Shown here: positions 44,243 to 53,046 of the stretch, in pieces
Numbering within the stretch: the first letter of the stretch is position 1
Layout of the letters: each line of letters begins with the position of its first letter
Source of the DNA: Algoriphagus aquimarinus
Lineage (GTDB): Bacteria; Bacteroidota; Bacteroidia; Cytophagales; Cyclobacteriaceae
Direction of reading: 5' to 3'
DNA length: 64,000 nucleotides
Assembly (NCBI RefSeq): GCF_007997215.1
Contig: NZ_VORW01000021.1
Span: 17,654 to 81,653, forward strand
Made by a program: the position numbers and the translations under genes
The notes under the pieces: model-generated
Database searches by the model: none
The model's input: the letters and a program-made list of their open reading frames with translations, nothing else
Told to the model about the DNA's origin: nothing

Positions 44243-44710
44243 TTATTGGATAATTTCTTTTAAAATTCCTGTTCCAAAGCCAATCATTTTCCAATCTGAT
44301 ATTTCTAGGTCAATCACAGCCATCATTCCAGGTTGCAATCCAAGATAATTCTCATCGGAAATATGTGACAGAAGTAAACTAATTGTGGGATTGTGACCGA
44401 TGAAAAGACAAGAATCCACGGAGGCTGAAGTTTTTTCTAATAAAGATATCATATCACCTAAATTTCCCTGATAGATGTCGCGGGTGAAAATAGACTCTTT
44501 AATAGTAATGCGTTTTCCTATCAGATCAGCTGTTTCCATGGTGCGTTGTGCTGAAGAACAGTACATCAAATCCACCGATTTTAGCTTTTCATCTAAGCTT
44601 TCACCCATACGGATCAGATTTTCTCTCCCTTTTTTGGTGAGTTGCCGTTGAAAATCTGAACCTTGAGAAAAACCTGCTTCTCCGTGTCTGAGTAAAAACA
44701 ATTGCTTCAT
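44243..44710 (-). CDS. sixA: SixA-type phosphohistidine phosphatase
   Basis: A 155-residue histidine-phosphatase (RHG) protein, the length of SixA. The catalytic RHG is at 8-10 (LLRHGEAG). The second half has FIGHNPTISLLLSHI with the second catalytic histidine, and YCSSAQRTMETADLIG lies between. SixA removes phosphate from histidine in signalling or phosphotransfer proteins (in E. coli ArcB and NPr). The partner is not evident here. It is divergent from topA. Confidence 0.88.
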   Translation of the reverse strand: MKQLFLLRHGEAGFSQGSDFQRQLTKKGRENLIRMGESLDEKLKSVDLMYCSSAQRTMETADLIGKRITIKESIFTRDIYQGNLGDMISLLEKTSASVDSCLFIGHNPTISLLLSHISDENYLGLQPGMMAVIDLEISDWKMIGFGTGILKEIIQ

Positions 44711-44865
44711 GATAAGTGGTTTATACCCTTAAAAGTATTTGTGACTTTAATCAAAAATCCCACCAAATCGAGTCTAGTCAATTTTAAATATTTGGACGAG
44801 AATACAATGCCGTCTATTTTTAGCTTTTCTTATCGGGTTTGAAAACCCAGAATAATTGCTTTTAT

Positions 44866-47193
44866 ATGTCAAAAAACCTTGTTATCGTCGAGTCACCTGC
44901 CAAAGCCAAAACCATTGAGGGATACTTGGGCAAAGACTATAAGGTAGCATCCAGCTACGGTCACGTTCGAGATCTTCCAAAAGGCGATAAGGCGATCGAT
45001 ATTAAAAATAGATTTAGTCCTACATATGAGGTCACTGCCGATAAAAAGGATGTGATCAAGAACCTCAAGGCTTTAGTAAAAGATGCAGAGACTGTCTACC
45101 TAGCGAGTGATGATGACCGTGAGGGAGAGGCTATTTCTTGGCATCTAAAAGAAGTGCTGAAGCTAAAGGATGAGAACACAAAAAGAATCGTCTTCCGCGA
45201 AATCACTAAAAATGCAATTGTAAAAGCAATTGAAAACCCAAGAGGGATTGATATAGATCTGGTAAATGCACAGCAGGCTAGACGTATTTTGGATCGTTTG
45301 GTAGGTTTTGAGCTTTCTCCTATTCTATGGAAGAAAATCAAAACAGGACTTTCTGCGGGTAGAGTACAGTCAGTGGCGGTTCGCCTGATTGTGGATCGTG
45401 AGCGGGAAGTTGAGCAGCACAAAGCAAAGTCAAGTTTTAGAATTACGGCTATTTTCGAAGTAGAAGGAAGAACATTCCAAGCTGAGTTGCCAAAGAAATT
45501 TGACACCAAAGCTGAAGCTGAGGAATTCCTAAAGACATGCCTGAAGGCTGATTTCTCTGTAGCTAACCTAGAAAAGAAGCCAGGAAAGAAATCTCCAGCG
45601 GCACCTTTTACCACATCTACACTTCAGCAGGAGGCAAGTAGAAAGCTTTACTTCTCAGTGGCTCAGACAATGTCTGTAGCGCAGAAACTGTATGAAGCTG
45701 GAAAGATTACTTATATGAGAACAGATAGTGTGAATCTATCGGATGATGCAATGGCTTCTGCCAAAAATGCGATCCACGATTCATACGGAGAGAAATACCA
45801 TAAGTCAAGAAAATTCACTACCAAGTCTGAAGGCGCTCAGGAGGCTCACGAAGCAATCCGTCCTACAGACTTCGCTAATTCCCATGTGACAGGAGAACGC
45901 AACGAGCAGCGCCTCTATGAGCTGATCTGGAAGCGTGCTATAGCTTCTCAGATGGCTGATGCAGAATTGGAGAAGACTATTATTACTGTGGATATATCGA
46001 ACCAGCCTCAAAATCTGGTTGCAACTGGAGAAATCATCAAGTTTGATGGCTTTTTGAAAGTGTACTTAGAAGATACAGATGAGGAGCCGGAAGAGGACGA
46101 TAGCAATGAAGGAAAAGTACTCTTACCTCCATTGACAATTGGTCAGCCTTTAGCTCTTCAGGAAATGAAGGGCCGTGAGACTTTCTCCAGAGCTTCTCCG
46201 AGATATACAGAAGCATCATTGGTGAAGAAGTTGGAAGAACTGGGAATTGGTCGTCCTTCAACCTACGCTCCGACAATTTCTACTATTCAGAGACGTGAAT
46301 ACGTGATCAAGGAATCCAGAGATGGAACGCCTAGAGATTATGTGGAAATGATCATCGCCAAAGGTGAGTTTAAAGACGCGACCAAAACTGAAAACACTGG
46401 AGCAGAGAAGCAAAAGCTTTTCCCTACCAATATCGCCATGGTGGTCAATGACTTCCTGGTGGAGCATTTTCCAAATGTGATTGACTTCAGCTTTACCGCT
46501 AGAGTAGAGAAGGAGTTTGATGATATAGCTGCTGGAGGACAAGTATGGCAAGATATGCTAGCGTCTTTCTATGGAAATTTCCATAAGAATGTAGAGGATA
46601 CAGAGCAGATTTCCAGACAGGATATCAACTCCAGTCGTGAACTTGGGAATCATCCAGTGAGTGGCAAACCAATGATCGTGAGACTTGGTAAATTTGGCCC
46701 GTTGGTTCAGATAGGTGACTCCGAAGATGAAGAGAAGCAATTTGCCAGCTTGAAAAAAGGTCAGTTTATCGAAAATATTACCATGGAAGATGCGCTTGAG
46801 TTATTCAAGTTACCTCGTGACATCGGGATGTTTGAGGATAAAAAGATGGTGGCGGCAATTGGTAGATTTGGGCCTTACGTACGACATGATGGTTCTTTCG
46901 TATCCCTTCCTAAGGAAATGGATCCGCTGAGCATCACTGAAGAAGAGGGTGTCAAATTGATTCAAGACAAGCGTGAAGCAGATGCCAAGAAGCATATCAA
47001 GTCATTTGACGAGAATCCTGAGATTCAGGTATTGAATGGTAGATGGGGACCTTATATCAAGATGGGTAAGAATAATTACAAGATCCCTAAGGATAAGGAA
47101 GCCGAAACCTTAACCTATGAAGAAACGATTCATATCATTGAAAATCAGCCTGAACCAAAGAAAAAGGGCGGGAAGTTTGCCAAGAAAAAGTAA
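44866..47193 (+). CDS. topA: DNA topoisomerase I (type IA)
   Basis: A 775-residue enzyme that relaxes negative supercoils. The start is taken at ATG 44866 (MSKNLVIVESPAKAKT), since an in-frame TTG 27 bp upstream adds no homologous residues. The Toprim domain has Glu9 and DDDREGE (82-88). The catalytic Tyr283 lies in ITYMRTDSVNLS. The C-terminal part has Toprim-C-type repeats with FGPL/FGPYVRHD and WGPYIKMGKNNYKIP instead of zinc fingers, and a lysine-rich tail (PKKKGGKFAKKK). The last 26 codons are part of a 334-bp tandem duplication with the following gene. Confidence 0.96.
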   Translation: MSKNLVIVESPAKAKTIEGYLGKDYKVASSYGHVRDLPKGDKAIDIKNRFSPTYEVTADKKDVIKNLKALVKDAETVYLASDDDREGEAISWHLKEVLKLKDENTKRIVFREITKNAIVKAIENPRGIDIDLVNAQQARRILDRLVGFELSPILWKKIKTGLSAGRVQSVAVRLIVDREREVEQHKAKSSFRITAIFEVEGRTFQAELPKKFDTKAEAEEFLKTCLKADFSVANLEKKPGKKSPAAPFTTSTLQQEASRKLYFSVAQTMSVAQKLYEAGKITYMRTDSVNLSDDAMASAKNAIHDSYGEKYHKSRKFTTKSEGAQEAHEAIRPTDFANSHVTGERNEQRLYELIWKRAIASQMADAELEKTIITVDISNQPQNLVATGEIIKFDGFLKVYLEDTDEEPEEDDSNEGKVLLPPLTIGQPLALQEMKGRETFSRASPRYTEASLVKKLEELGIGRPSTYAPTISTIQRREYVIKESRDGTPRDYVEMIIAKGEFKDATKTENTGAEKQKLFPTNIAMVVNDFLVEHFPNVIDFSFTARVEKEFDDIAAGGQVWQDMLASFYGNFHKNVEDTEQISRQDINSSRELGNHPVSGKPMIVRLGKFGPLVQIGDSEDEEKQFASLKKGQFIENITMEDALELFKLPRDIGMFEDKKMVAAIGRFGPYVRHDGSFVSLPKEMDPLSITEEEGVKLIQDKREADAKKHIKSFDENPEIQVLNGRWGPYIKMGKNNYKIPKDKEAETLTYEETIHIIENQPEPKKKGGKFAKKK

Positions 47194-47782
47194 CTTATAA
47201 ATCAAGAACTTAATTTCAAATTGAGAATGTATGAGCAAGCCTAATTCAATGCTATTTAAGATTGTTTTAGGCTTGTTTTTATTTTTAGTCAGCTTCTCTT
47301 CTTTTGCTCAGGCGATTTTTAAAGGAACTGTAGCTGATAATGAGACAGGTAAAGGTATTCCTTATATCACCGTATATTTAGCAAATACCACCTTTGGCAC
47401 ATCTACTGACGAGTCAGGTAAATTTTCCCTTTACCTGCCTGAAGGAAACTATGAAGAGATTTTACATAGTATAGAAAAACAGCCTGGCCCAAAGAAAAAA
47501 GGTGTAAGATTGGCTAAGAAAAAGTAAGTTTAGCTTCAGGAACACAAGGTCAAATTAAGAATATATGAGCAAGCCTAATTCAATGTTATATAAGATTGTA
47601 TTTGGCTTTTTTTTGCTTTTTGGGAGCTATTCATCTTTTGCGCAGACAGTTTTTAAAGGCGTTATTGAAGACTCTAAAACGGGGCAACCAATCCCATACG
47701 CAACAGTATTTTTAGCCAATACCACCTTTGGAACAACTTGTGACGATGAGGGGAAGTTTTCTCTTAATTTGCCTGATGGTAA
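47115..47782 (+). repeat. Tandem duplication of 334 bp across the topA 3' end and the next gene's 5' end
   Basis: Unit 1 is 47115-47448 and unit 2 is 47449-47782. Each starts with the same 8 bases CTATGAAG, which also follow the second unit at 47783-47790. Each unit contains the last 26 topA codons including stop, a 37-bp spacer and the first 73 codons of the following gene. Both units have equal length with no indels. They differ by substitutions (about two thirds of residues identical in the coding parts by hand count). The 8-bp repeat probably marks the original crossover. Confidence 0.85.
47231..47527 (+). CDS. Small chimeric exported protein (carboxypeptidase-regulatory fragment plus topA-like tail)
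   Basis: 98 residues. Residues 1-75 are a diverged copy of the start of the next gene: a signal peptide (cleavage near FAQ, residue 27) and most of a CarboxypepD_reg-like strand set (FKGTVADNETGKGIPYITVY). Residues 76-98 (EILHSIEKQPGPKKKGVRLA and the last lysines) are a diverged copy of the topA C-terminus. The fusion came from the tandem duplication. The reading frame stayed open through many substitutions, which argues for some expression, but the beta-sandwich is cut short, so it may be a decaying fragment. Its start and spacing are the same as those of the parent gene. Confidence 0.6.
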   Translation: MSKPNSMLFKIVLGLFLFLVSFSSFAQAIFKGTVADNETGKGIPYITVYLANTTFGTSTDESGKFSLYLPEGNYEEILHSIEKQPGPKKKGVRLAKKK

Positions 47783-48698
47783 CTATGAAGTAATCGTTAG
47801 GATGCTGGGCTACGAAGGCCTAACATTTAAACTTCCAACAGATATTATTAAACCACGGGAGTACAGATTTAGGCTTGTTGCTGTAGATGAAGAATTAGAG
47901 ACATTGAATGTAAATGATACCCGAGATCCAGCTTGGTTTAAAAATTTGAAAGATTTCAAAAGTTACTTTCTAGGGACTACTTACAATGGGCAGGCTTGTG
48001 AATTAGAGAATGATCTTTCGATGATTCTGGATGATCAATCCCTACCAGGTACTTTGATTGCATCGTCCAGAGAAATACTTAAAATTCATAATCCCAATTT
48101 AGGCTATAGACTAGATTATCTGCTGAATGATTTTCGGTATAATTATAAGGAGGGATTTGTTACATATGGCGGGTATCCGCTCTTTATTCCAGATACTACA
48201 CTTTCTACGAGAAAACAGAAAAGGGTGGAGAAAAATAGGCTGGAAGCTTATCATGGGAGTTTGCAGCATTTCCTTCGTTCAGTCTATACCGGAACGACAG
48301 TCTCTGAAGGCTTTGAGATACGTAGGATTTATCGTAAGGATGATCCAAAATATCCAGGAGAATACATTGATAGCGTGGGTACTGAACTTATCACATCCTT
48401 ATCTTTTCGAAAAAATAGGGAAACGAGGGCGTTTTTGGAATTCAAGGGACATTTACAGATAACCTATCTGAATGAGAGAGAAAGTCCTCAATATATAATG
48501 GGAATGGGTCGAAACATGCGTAATACTCAAACCTCTATTGTGACACTAATAGCAGAAAGTCTCGAGATTTTTGAGAATGGAAGTCTTTCTGATCCTTTTG
48601 GGCTCTTAATGGAAGGTTATATAGGTTGGGAAAGAGTCGGAGATCTTTTGCCTATTGACTACTTAAACACAGCAGAATTTAAACGGGGTGCGCAGTAG
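47565..48698 (+). CDS. Carboxypeptidase-regulatory-like domain exported protein
   Basis: 377 residues with a signal peptide (cleavage near FAQ, residue 27) and a CarboxypepD_reg-like domain (about 29-105: FKGVIEDSKTGQPIPYATVF, then GTTCDDEGKFSLNLPDGNYE). The remaining ~270 residues (from RDPAWFKNLKDFKSYFLG) match a type of Bacteroidota protein with WFKNLxxFKxxFLG, common after such domains but without assigned function. It is probably periplasmic or outer-membrane associated. It lies 37 bp after the chimeric gene and is the parent of that gene's N-terminus. Confidence 0.8.
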   Translation: MSKPNSMLYKIVFGFFLLFGSYSSFAQTVFKGVIEDSKTGQPIPYATVFLANTTFGTTCDDEGKFSLNLPDGNYEVIVRMLGYEGLTFKLPTDIIKPREYRFRLVAVDEELETLNVNDTRDPAWFKNLKDFKSYFLGTTYNGQACELENDLSMILDDQSLPGTLIASSREILKIHNPNLGYRLDYLLNDFRYNYKEGFVTYGGYPLFIPDTTLSTRKQKRVEKNRLEAYHGSLQHFLRSVYTGTTVSEGFEIRRIYRKDDPKYPGEYIDSVGTELITSLSFRKNRETRAFLEFKGHLQITYLNERESPQYIMGMGRNMRNTQTSIVTLIAESLEIFENGSLSDPFGLLMEGYIGWERVGDLLPIDYLNTAEFKRGAQ

Positions 48699-48733
48699 CT
48701 TTTTAGCATGATTTTGTCCGTGGGGGCAAATTC

Positions 48734-51133
48734 CTATAGGTCTATATCCAGCTTGATTTTTTCTAAGTAAAGTGCTTTTTCTACACTGGCATATAGTAAT
48801 TCCTGGTCAATAGGCTTAGTGATGTAATCATCCATACCAATTGCGAATACTCGTGCTTTGGTTTTCTCGGTAGTATCGGCAGTGACAGCAATGATCGGAA
48901 TATCTTTGGAATTCATGCCTGAACGACCAGATCGAATTAGCTCTGTGGTTTCATATCCATCCATTTCTGGCATTTGTAGATCCATTAGCACTACGTCGTA
49001 GGCTTTTGTTTTCATGGCTTCCAGAGCTTCCAGACCATGGTTTGCAAAGTCAAAACTTACTCCCTTCCATTTTCTCAGAATTGATTTGATCACCAGTTGA
49101 TTCACGGTATTGTCTTCGACTACAAGGAAATGCTTGTCTTGCATCAGCTTTTCAGCTTGCGCAGGAGTCATTAAGTCATGAGTTTTTTGAGAGGAAATAG
49201 ATCTTTCAAGCTCAATTTTAATGCTTACCTGAGTTCCTTCATTTTTCAAACTGCTGACAACTATAGTTCCATGATGTAGATCAACCAAGGCTTTTACTAT
49301 ACAAAGTCCAATTCCAAAACCTCCATATTTGCGTTTGTCATTGATTTGTTCCTGACTGAATGAATCAAAAATCCTATTGATTTTATCTTTGGCAATTCCA
49401 ACTCCAGTATCCTCAATATCCAATGTTAATAGAAGCTTGTTTCCACGTGTTTCCTCCGTATTCACGGTCAGTTTGACCTGACCTTTTTGAGTGAATTTAG
49501 TAGCGTTGTCCAGTACATTCGAAACGATTTGCTTCAATCTTATCGGGTCACCGACCAGTTTTTTATGAATGTTGTTTCGCTCCTCGTACACAAATTCCAA
49601 TCCTTTTTCACGGGACTTTTGGTTGGTTACGATCTTCAGTTCCTGTATGATTTTATGAAGATCAAAATCCACATGAGCTAGTTTCAAATCACCTTTTTCA
49701 ATTTTAGAATAGTCCAGAATATCATTGATCGAACCAAGCAAGGACATAGAAGAATATTGGATCACCTCCAGGTTATTTTTAATAGAGGTATCATCAGTGC
49801 TACTTAAAATGGATTTAGATAGCCCCACAATCGCATTCAGAGGGGTTCTAAGTTCATGACTCATGTTTGAGAGGAAGTAAGTCTTCATGTCATTGGATTC
49901 CTCTGCTCGCATCAATGCAATTTCCTGAATTTCTTCTTTTTCAGTTTTCAGCAAGCGAATTCTATTTGCCATAGAAAGCGAAAGGAAGATGATTTCTGCG
50001 CCAGTGCCTATTTTGGAGGCATTTGCTGTGAAGAATGAATTTGGCATCAGTGAGAAATTATTCAGAATGAAAACCACAAAACCGAATGTCAGGCAGGCAA
50101 CACCGATACTAAAAAACGTATCCACATGTATTTTAGAGAGGAAGATTTTAAAAATTGTGATAATTATTAGAAGAAGCATTAAAAAGCCCAAAGCGTTTAC
50201 AGCGGGATAATATGATGCTTGACCTGCGGTGAACGACACTATAAATAGTAGGAGGATCCCATGTGCTATAAATAGTAGCTGAAAGGATTTTTTAATGAAT
50301 TTTGATACTTCACCAGCTTTCAAATACACATAACTGTAAGCTCCAAGAGCCAATGAGCTAAGTGCCGCAAAGATCAGTAGAGAGCGATTTGCAAACCATC
50401 CTGGTTCTTGGGTGATGTACTGAAAGAAGTACCCATCTAGATTCATGTGAAGTAGCGCTACAGAAAGCACATATACCACATAGTAGATGAAACTCGATTC
50501 CTTCATTCCAAAATAAAAGAAGAGATAAGTAACTCCAGCAAGGAAGAGTATACCGTAGAAAAAGCCAAAAATCAGTTGGTTGAAAAAGGAAGATGATACT
50601 AATGAGGATGTATCATTAAGGACTAATGGAAGACTGATTACTTCTCCATCGCTTTGGAATTTAATGTAAAAATCAGATTTGGAACTGGCGGGGAGGGTAA
50701 TCGGAAAGATTATCTTTCTATGGTTGAAAGGCCTATCTGCAAATTTTATCAAATCTCCACTTGCTTGATCCGAGATAATTTCCCCATCGGTTAATTGGTA
50801 TAGATGGGCCACATCTGTAATAGGCCTGGCAGTTTCGAGATAGTAAGTCTGTGGCTGATCAGAATCATTTGTCAAAGAAAATCTAAGCCAAAAAGTCTGG
50901 TCTGTAAAGCCTAGATCTGTAATGGGGTTTTCTAAAACATGAAAATCCAGAGAGTCCTCCATCTTGAGGATTTCTTCCAGAGTATAATCAGGAGAATCAA
51001 CTTGCGTGAGATCAGCTTGGGAATGAATTGAAACAGGAAACACTAGTTCTTGGCTTAAGGAAACCTGAGCCGATCCACTTGTGGAATGCATGAATAGCAA
51101 TCCAAAAACAATGTATAAATACAAATGCTTCAT
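48734..51133 (-). CDS. Hybrid sensor histidine kinase (7TMR-DISM, HisKA, HATPase, receiver)
   Basis: A 799-residue membrane sensor. It has a signal peptide (1-23), a periplasmic 7TMR-DISMED2 beta domain (about 40-175), a seven-helix 7TMR-DISM membrane domain (about 185-395), a coiled linker, HisKA with phospho-accepting His426 (MSHELRTPLN), HATPase with N-box (around 540), DTGVGI (575-580) and GGFGIGL (604-610), and a C-terminal receiver with Asp718 (VLMDLQMPEMDGYE). 7TMR-DISMED2 domains are predicted to bind carbohydrates or similar ligands. No output regulator is encoded next to it, so phosphate may pass to a distant partner. Confidence 0.93.
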   Translation of the reverse strand: MKHLYLYIVFGLLFMHSTSGSAQVSLSQELVFPVSIHSQADLTQVDSPDYTLEEILKMEDSLDFHVLENPITDLGFTDQTFWLRFSLTNDSDQPQTYYLETARPITDVAHLYQLTDGEIISDQASGDLIKFADRPFNHRKIIFPITLPASSKSDFYIKFQSDGEVISLPLVLNDTSSLVSSSFFNQLIFGFFYGILFLAGVTYLFFYFGMKESSFIYYVVYVLSVALLHMNLDGYFFQYITQEPGWFANRSLLIFAALSSLALGAYSYVYLKAGEVSKFIKKSFQLLFIAHGILLLFIVSFTAGQASYYPAVNALGFLMLLLIIITIFKIFLSKIHVDTFFSIGVACLTFGFVVFILNNFSLMPNSFFTANASKIGTGAEIIFLSLSMANRIRLLKTEKEEIQEIALMRAEESNDMKTYFLSNMSHELRTPLNAIVGLSKSILSSTDDTSIKNNLEVIQYSSMSLLGSINDILDYSKIEKGDLKLAHVDFDLHKIIQELKIVTNQKSREKGLEFVYEERNNIHKKLVGDPIRLKQIVSNVLDNATKFTQKGQVKLTVNTEETRGNKLLLTLDIEDTGVGIAKDKINRIFDSFSQEQINDKRKYGGFGIGLCIVKALVDLHHGTIVVSSLKNEGTQVSIKIELERSISSQKTHDLMTPAQAEKLMQDKHFLVVEDNTVNQLVIKSILRKWKGVSFDFANHGLEALEAMKTKAYDVVLMDLQMPEMDGYETTELIRSGRSGMNSKDIPIIAVTADTTEKTKARVFAIGMDDYITKPIDQELLYASVEKALYLEKIKLDIDL

Positions 51134-51230
51134 GGGTAAAATAGGTAACGGGTGATATAGGGTAATGTGAATTACGAGGTAAAATCTATATTAGATTATA
51201 CAAAAGGCTAATTAGTCTGTTTTGTTTAAA

Positions 51231-52109
51231 TTATTTTAAGAAATCTCGGTTTTTATAGCTCGGATGGGGGTATTTATAAAAACCTTCCCCAGTTTTTTCT
51301 CCCAGCTTTCCTTGATCCACGTATGTTTTCAGAAAGTCTGCAAAAGCTCTGGATGCTGCATTTCTTTTAACACTTGTAATGCGCCATGCGGTATCGATTC
51401 CTACATTATCCAAAATCCCAAAGGGGCCAATAGGCATATTGAAGTTGATCATCCAAGACTTGTCTATAGCTTCGATTTCTGCTACTTCTCCAGTCACCAG
51501 TCTTCCCGCTGCATCTATTAGCGATACCAATAAGGTATTGAAAATATAACCCGAGTGCTCTTTTTTTACGAGAATCGGAATCTGTTTCAATTTCCTCCCC
51601 AAGTCCTCCAAAACAGCTATCAACTCTGGGTCGGTGTTAGGGTGCGGCATGATGTCTACGACTCTGGAATGAAAAACATCATGAAAATGAAAGGCGCAGA
51701 ATTGCTTTGGTCTGCCACTATCTTCAGCTAGCATGGAAGGAAGCAGATAGGAGGTATTAGTCGTGAAAATGGTTTTGGTAGGAGCTATTTCGCCAAATTG
51801 CTTCCAGACGCTTTTTTTTATTTCTAGATCTTCGGTGACGCTTTCGCTGATTAGATCAGCATTTGCGACTGCGGCTTTAGGGTCAGGAGTGAAGGTAATT
51901 CTTTGTATAGCTTCTAATCCTTCACTTGCTGTAATTTCTTGAGATTTGATTAAATACTTTATGACCTTATTCATGGTAATCAATGAACTATCAAGGCTCT
52001 TTGGGTTAATATCATATACAGTGACTATAAAGCCTGAAAGTGCAGCTTGGAGTCCTATTCTAGAGCCGAGGTTGCCAGCGCCGAGGATGCAAATGTTAGC
52101 AATCTCCAT
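51231..52109 (-). CDS. 3-hydroxyacyl-CoA dehydrogenase family protein
   Basis: A 292-residue NAD-dependent dehydrogenase, single-function length (about 290). The NAD site GAGNLGSRIG lies at 10-19 with Asp34 in VYDINP. The catalytic-region histidines are in FCAFHFHDVFHSRVVDI (usual HFFNP, here HFHDV), and the asparagine-rich TTNTSYLLPSML is present. The C-terminal domain (about 190-285) has FNTLLVSLIDAAGRLV and GPFGILDNVGIDTAW. It oxidises 3-hydroxyacyl-CoA in fatty acid breakdown or a related pathway. The HFHDV change makes the exact substrate uncertain. It lies 51 bp after the SDR gene, probably in one operon. Confidence 0.85.
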   Translation of the reverse strand: MEIANICILGAGNLGSRIGLQAALSGFIVTVYDINPKSLDSSLITMNKVIKYLIKSQEITASEGLEAIQRITFTPDPKAAVANADLISESVTEDLEIKKSVWKQFGEIAPTKTIFTTNTSYLLPSMLAEDSGRPKQFCAFHFHDVFHSRVVDIMPHPNTDPELIAVLEDLGRKLKQIPILVKKEHSGYIFNTLLVSLIDAAGRLVTGEVAEIEAIDKSWMINFNMPIGPFGILDNVGIDTAWRITSVKRNAASRAFADFLKTYVDQGKLGEKTGEGFYKYPHPSYKNRDFLK

Positions 52110-52160
52110 AGTTAGGTGTTTCTGTATTCATTCATTAACTGCAATTTCATGACTGAAAGT

Positions 52161-52928
52161 TTAAATAGTAAAGCCACCATCTACTGTGAAGACGGATCCT
52201 GTGGTGTAAGATGCTGCCGGAGAAGCTAGGAACAAAGCCATTGCGCCGATTTCATCAGCTGTTCCTACGCGTTTGATGGATAGTTTTTTCATTACCATGC
52301 TCATTATTTTCTCGTTGGCCCACAGTGGTTCAGAGAATTTGGTTTCTATCAAACCTGGACAAATGACGTTGACCCGAATCATAGCTTCTCCCCATTCTTT
52401 GGCCAGAACCTTGGTCATCGATATCAAAGCCGCTTTGCTGACGCTGTAGATGCCCAGTCCGTGTTCTGGGGAAATGCCTCCAATAGAACTGATATTGATC
52501 ACCGAAGCATCTGCAGATTTTCTGAGATGTGGCCAGCATAGCTTTGCTAGTTCAAATGGAGCCTTCAGATTAACATCCATGATTTTGTCAAAAGCCTCAG
52601 TGCTAGTTTCGTGAACTGGCCCAAATACAGGACTTGTGGCAGCATTATTCACCAAGATGTCCAGTTGGCCATATTTCTCAATGGTTTTCTCCACCAATTG
52701 TGAAAGTTCATCCATGTTCCCCACGTTGCAGGCTATTCCGATTGCTTCATAGCCTTTCGAGGTCAGTGTTCTGGCAGCTATGTCCAGCGCCTCCTGCTTG
52801 CGGCTACACAGTACAACTTTGGCGCCAGCCGCAGCAAAAATTTCGGCTATGCTTAAGCCGATTCCTTTACTGGCACCAGTAATCAGGGCGACTTTTCCTT
52901 CGAGGGAGAATAAAGAGGAGAGATCCAT
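52161..52928 (-). CDS. Short-chain dehydrogenase/reductase (FabG-like)
   Basis: A 255-residue classical SDR. The cofactor motif TGASKGIG is at 17-24, NNA is at 94-96, and the catalytic Ser148, Tyr161 and Lys165 (IYSVSKAA) are complete. After the YxxxK come CPGLIETKF and a typical C-terminus ASYTTGSVFTVDGGFTI. It reduces or oxidises a 3-oxo/3-hydroxy or similar substrate using NAD(P). Basic Arg43 in LCSRKQ suggests NADP preference. It is the first gene of the pair with the 3-hydroxyacyl-CoA dehydrogenase and divergent from the quinone-oxidoreductase gene. Confidence 0.9.
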   Translation of the reverse strand: MDLSSLFSLEGKVALITGASKGIGLSIAEIFAAAGAKVVLCSRKQEALDIAARTLTSKGYEAIGIACNVGNMDELSQLVEKTIEKYGQLDILVNNAATSPVFGPVHETSTEAFDKIMDVNLKAPFELAKLCWPHLRKSADASVINISSIGGISPEHGLGIYSVSKAALISMTKVLAKEWGEAMIRVNVICPGLIETKFSEPLWANEKIMSMVMKKLSIKRVGTADEIGAMALFLASPAASYTTGSVFTVDGGFTI

Positions 52929-53046
52929 GAGCAGTTAGTTTTCTCCTTTCAAGTTAAAAAAAGATACCTAGTAAGCCTGAACGAATGCATATTATTCTTA
53001 GTTAAGAATCTATTAATTAATTGCCAAACTCAAATTTTAACTAACT

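Noticed and set aside
44057..44263. 68-codon open frame in the gap before sixA
   Set aside because: Composition is driven by AT-rich DNA, it is very hydrophobic, and it overlaps sixA antisense by 21 bases. No start signal.
47231..47527. Frameshifted or truncated copy of the gene at 47565 caused by sequencing error
   Set aside because: The end is explained by a clean junction to a topA-like tail with equal unit lengths and the shared CTATGAAG, so it is a real duplication.
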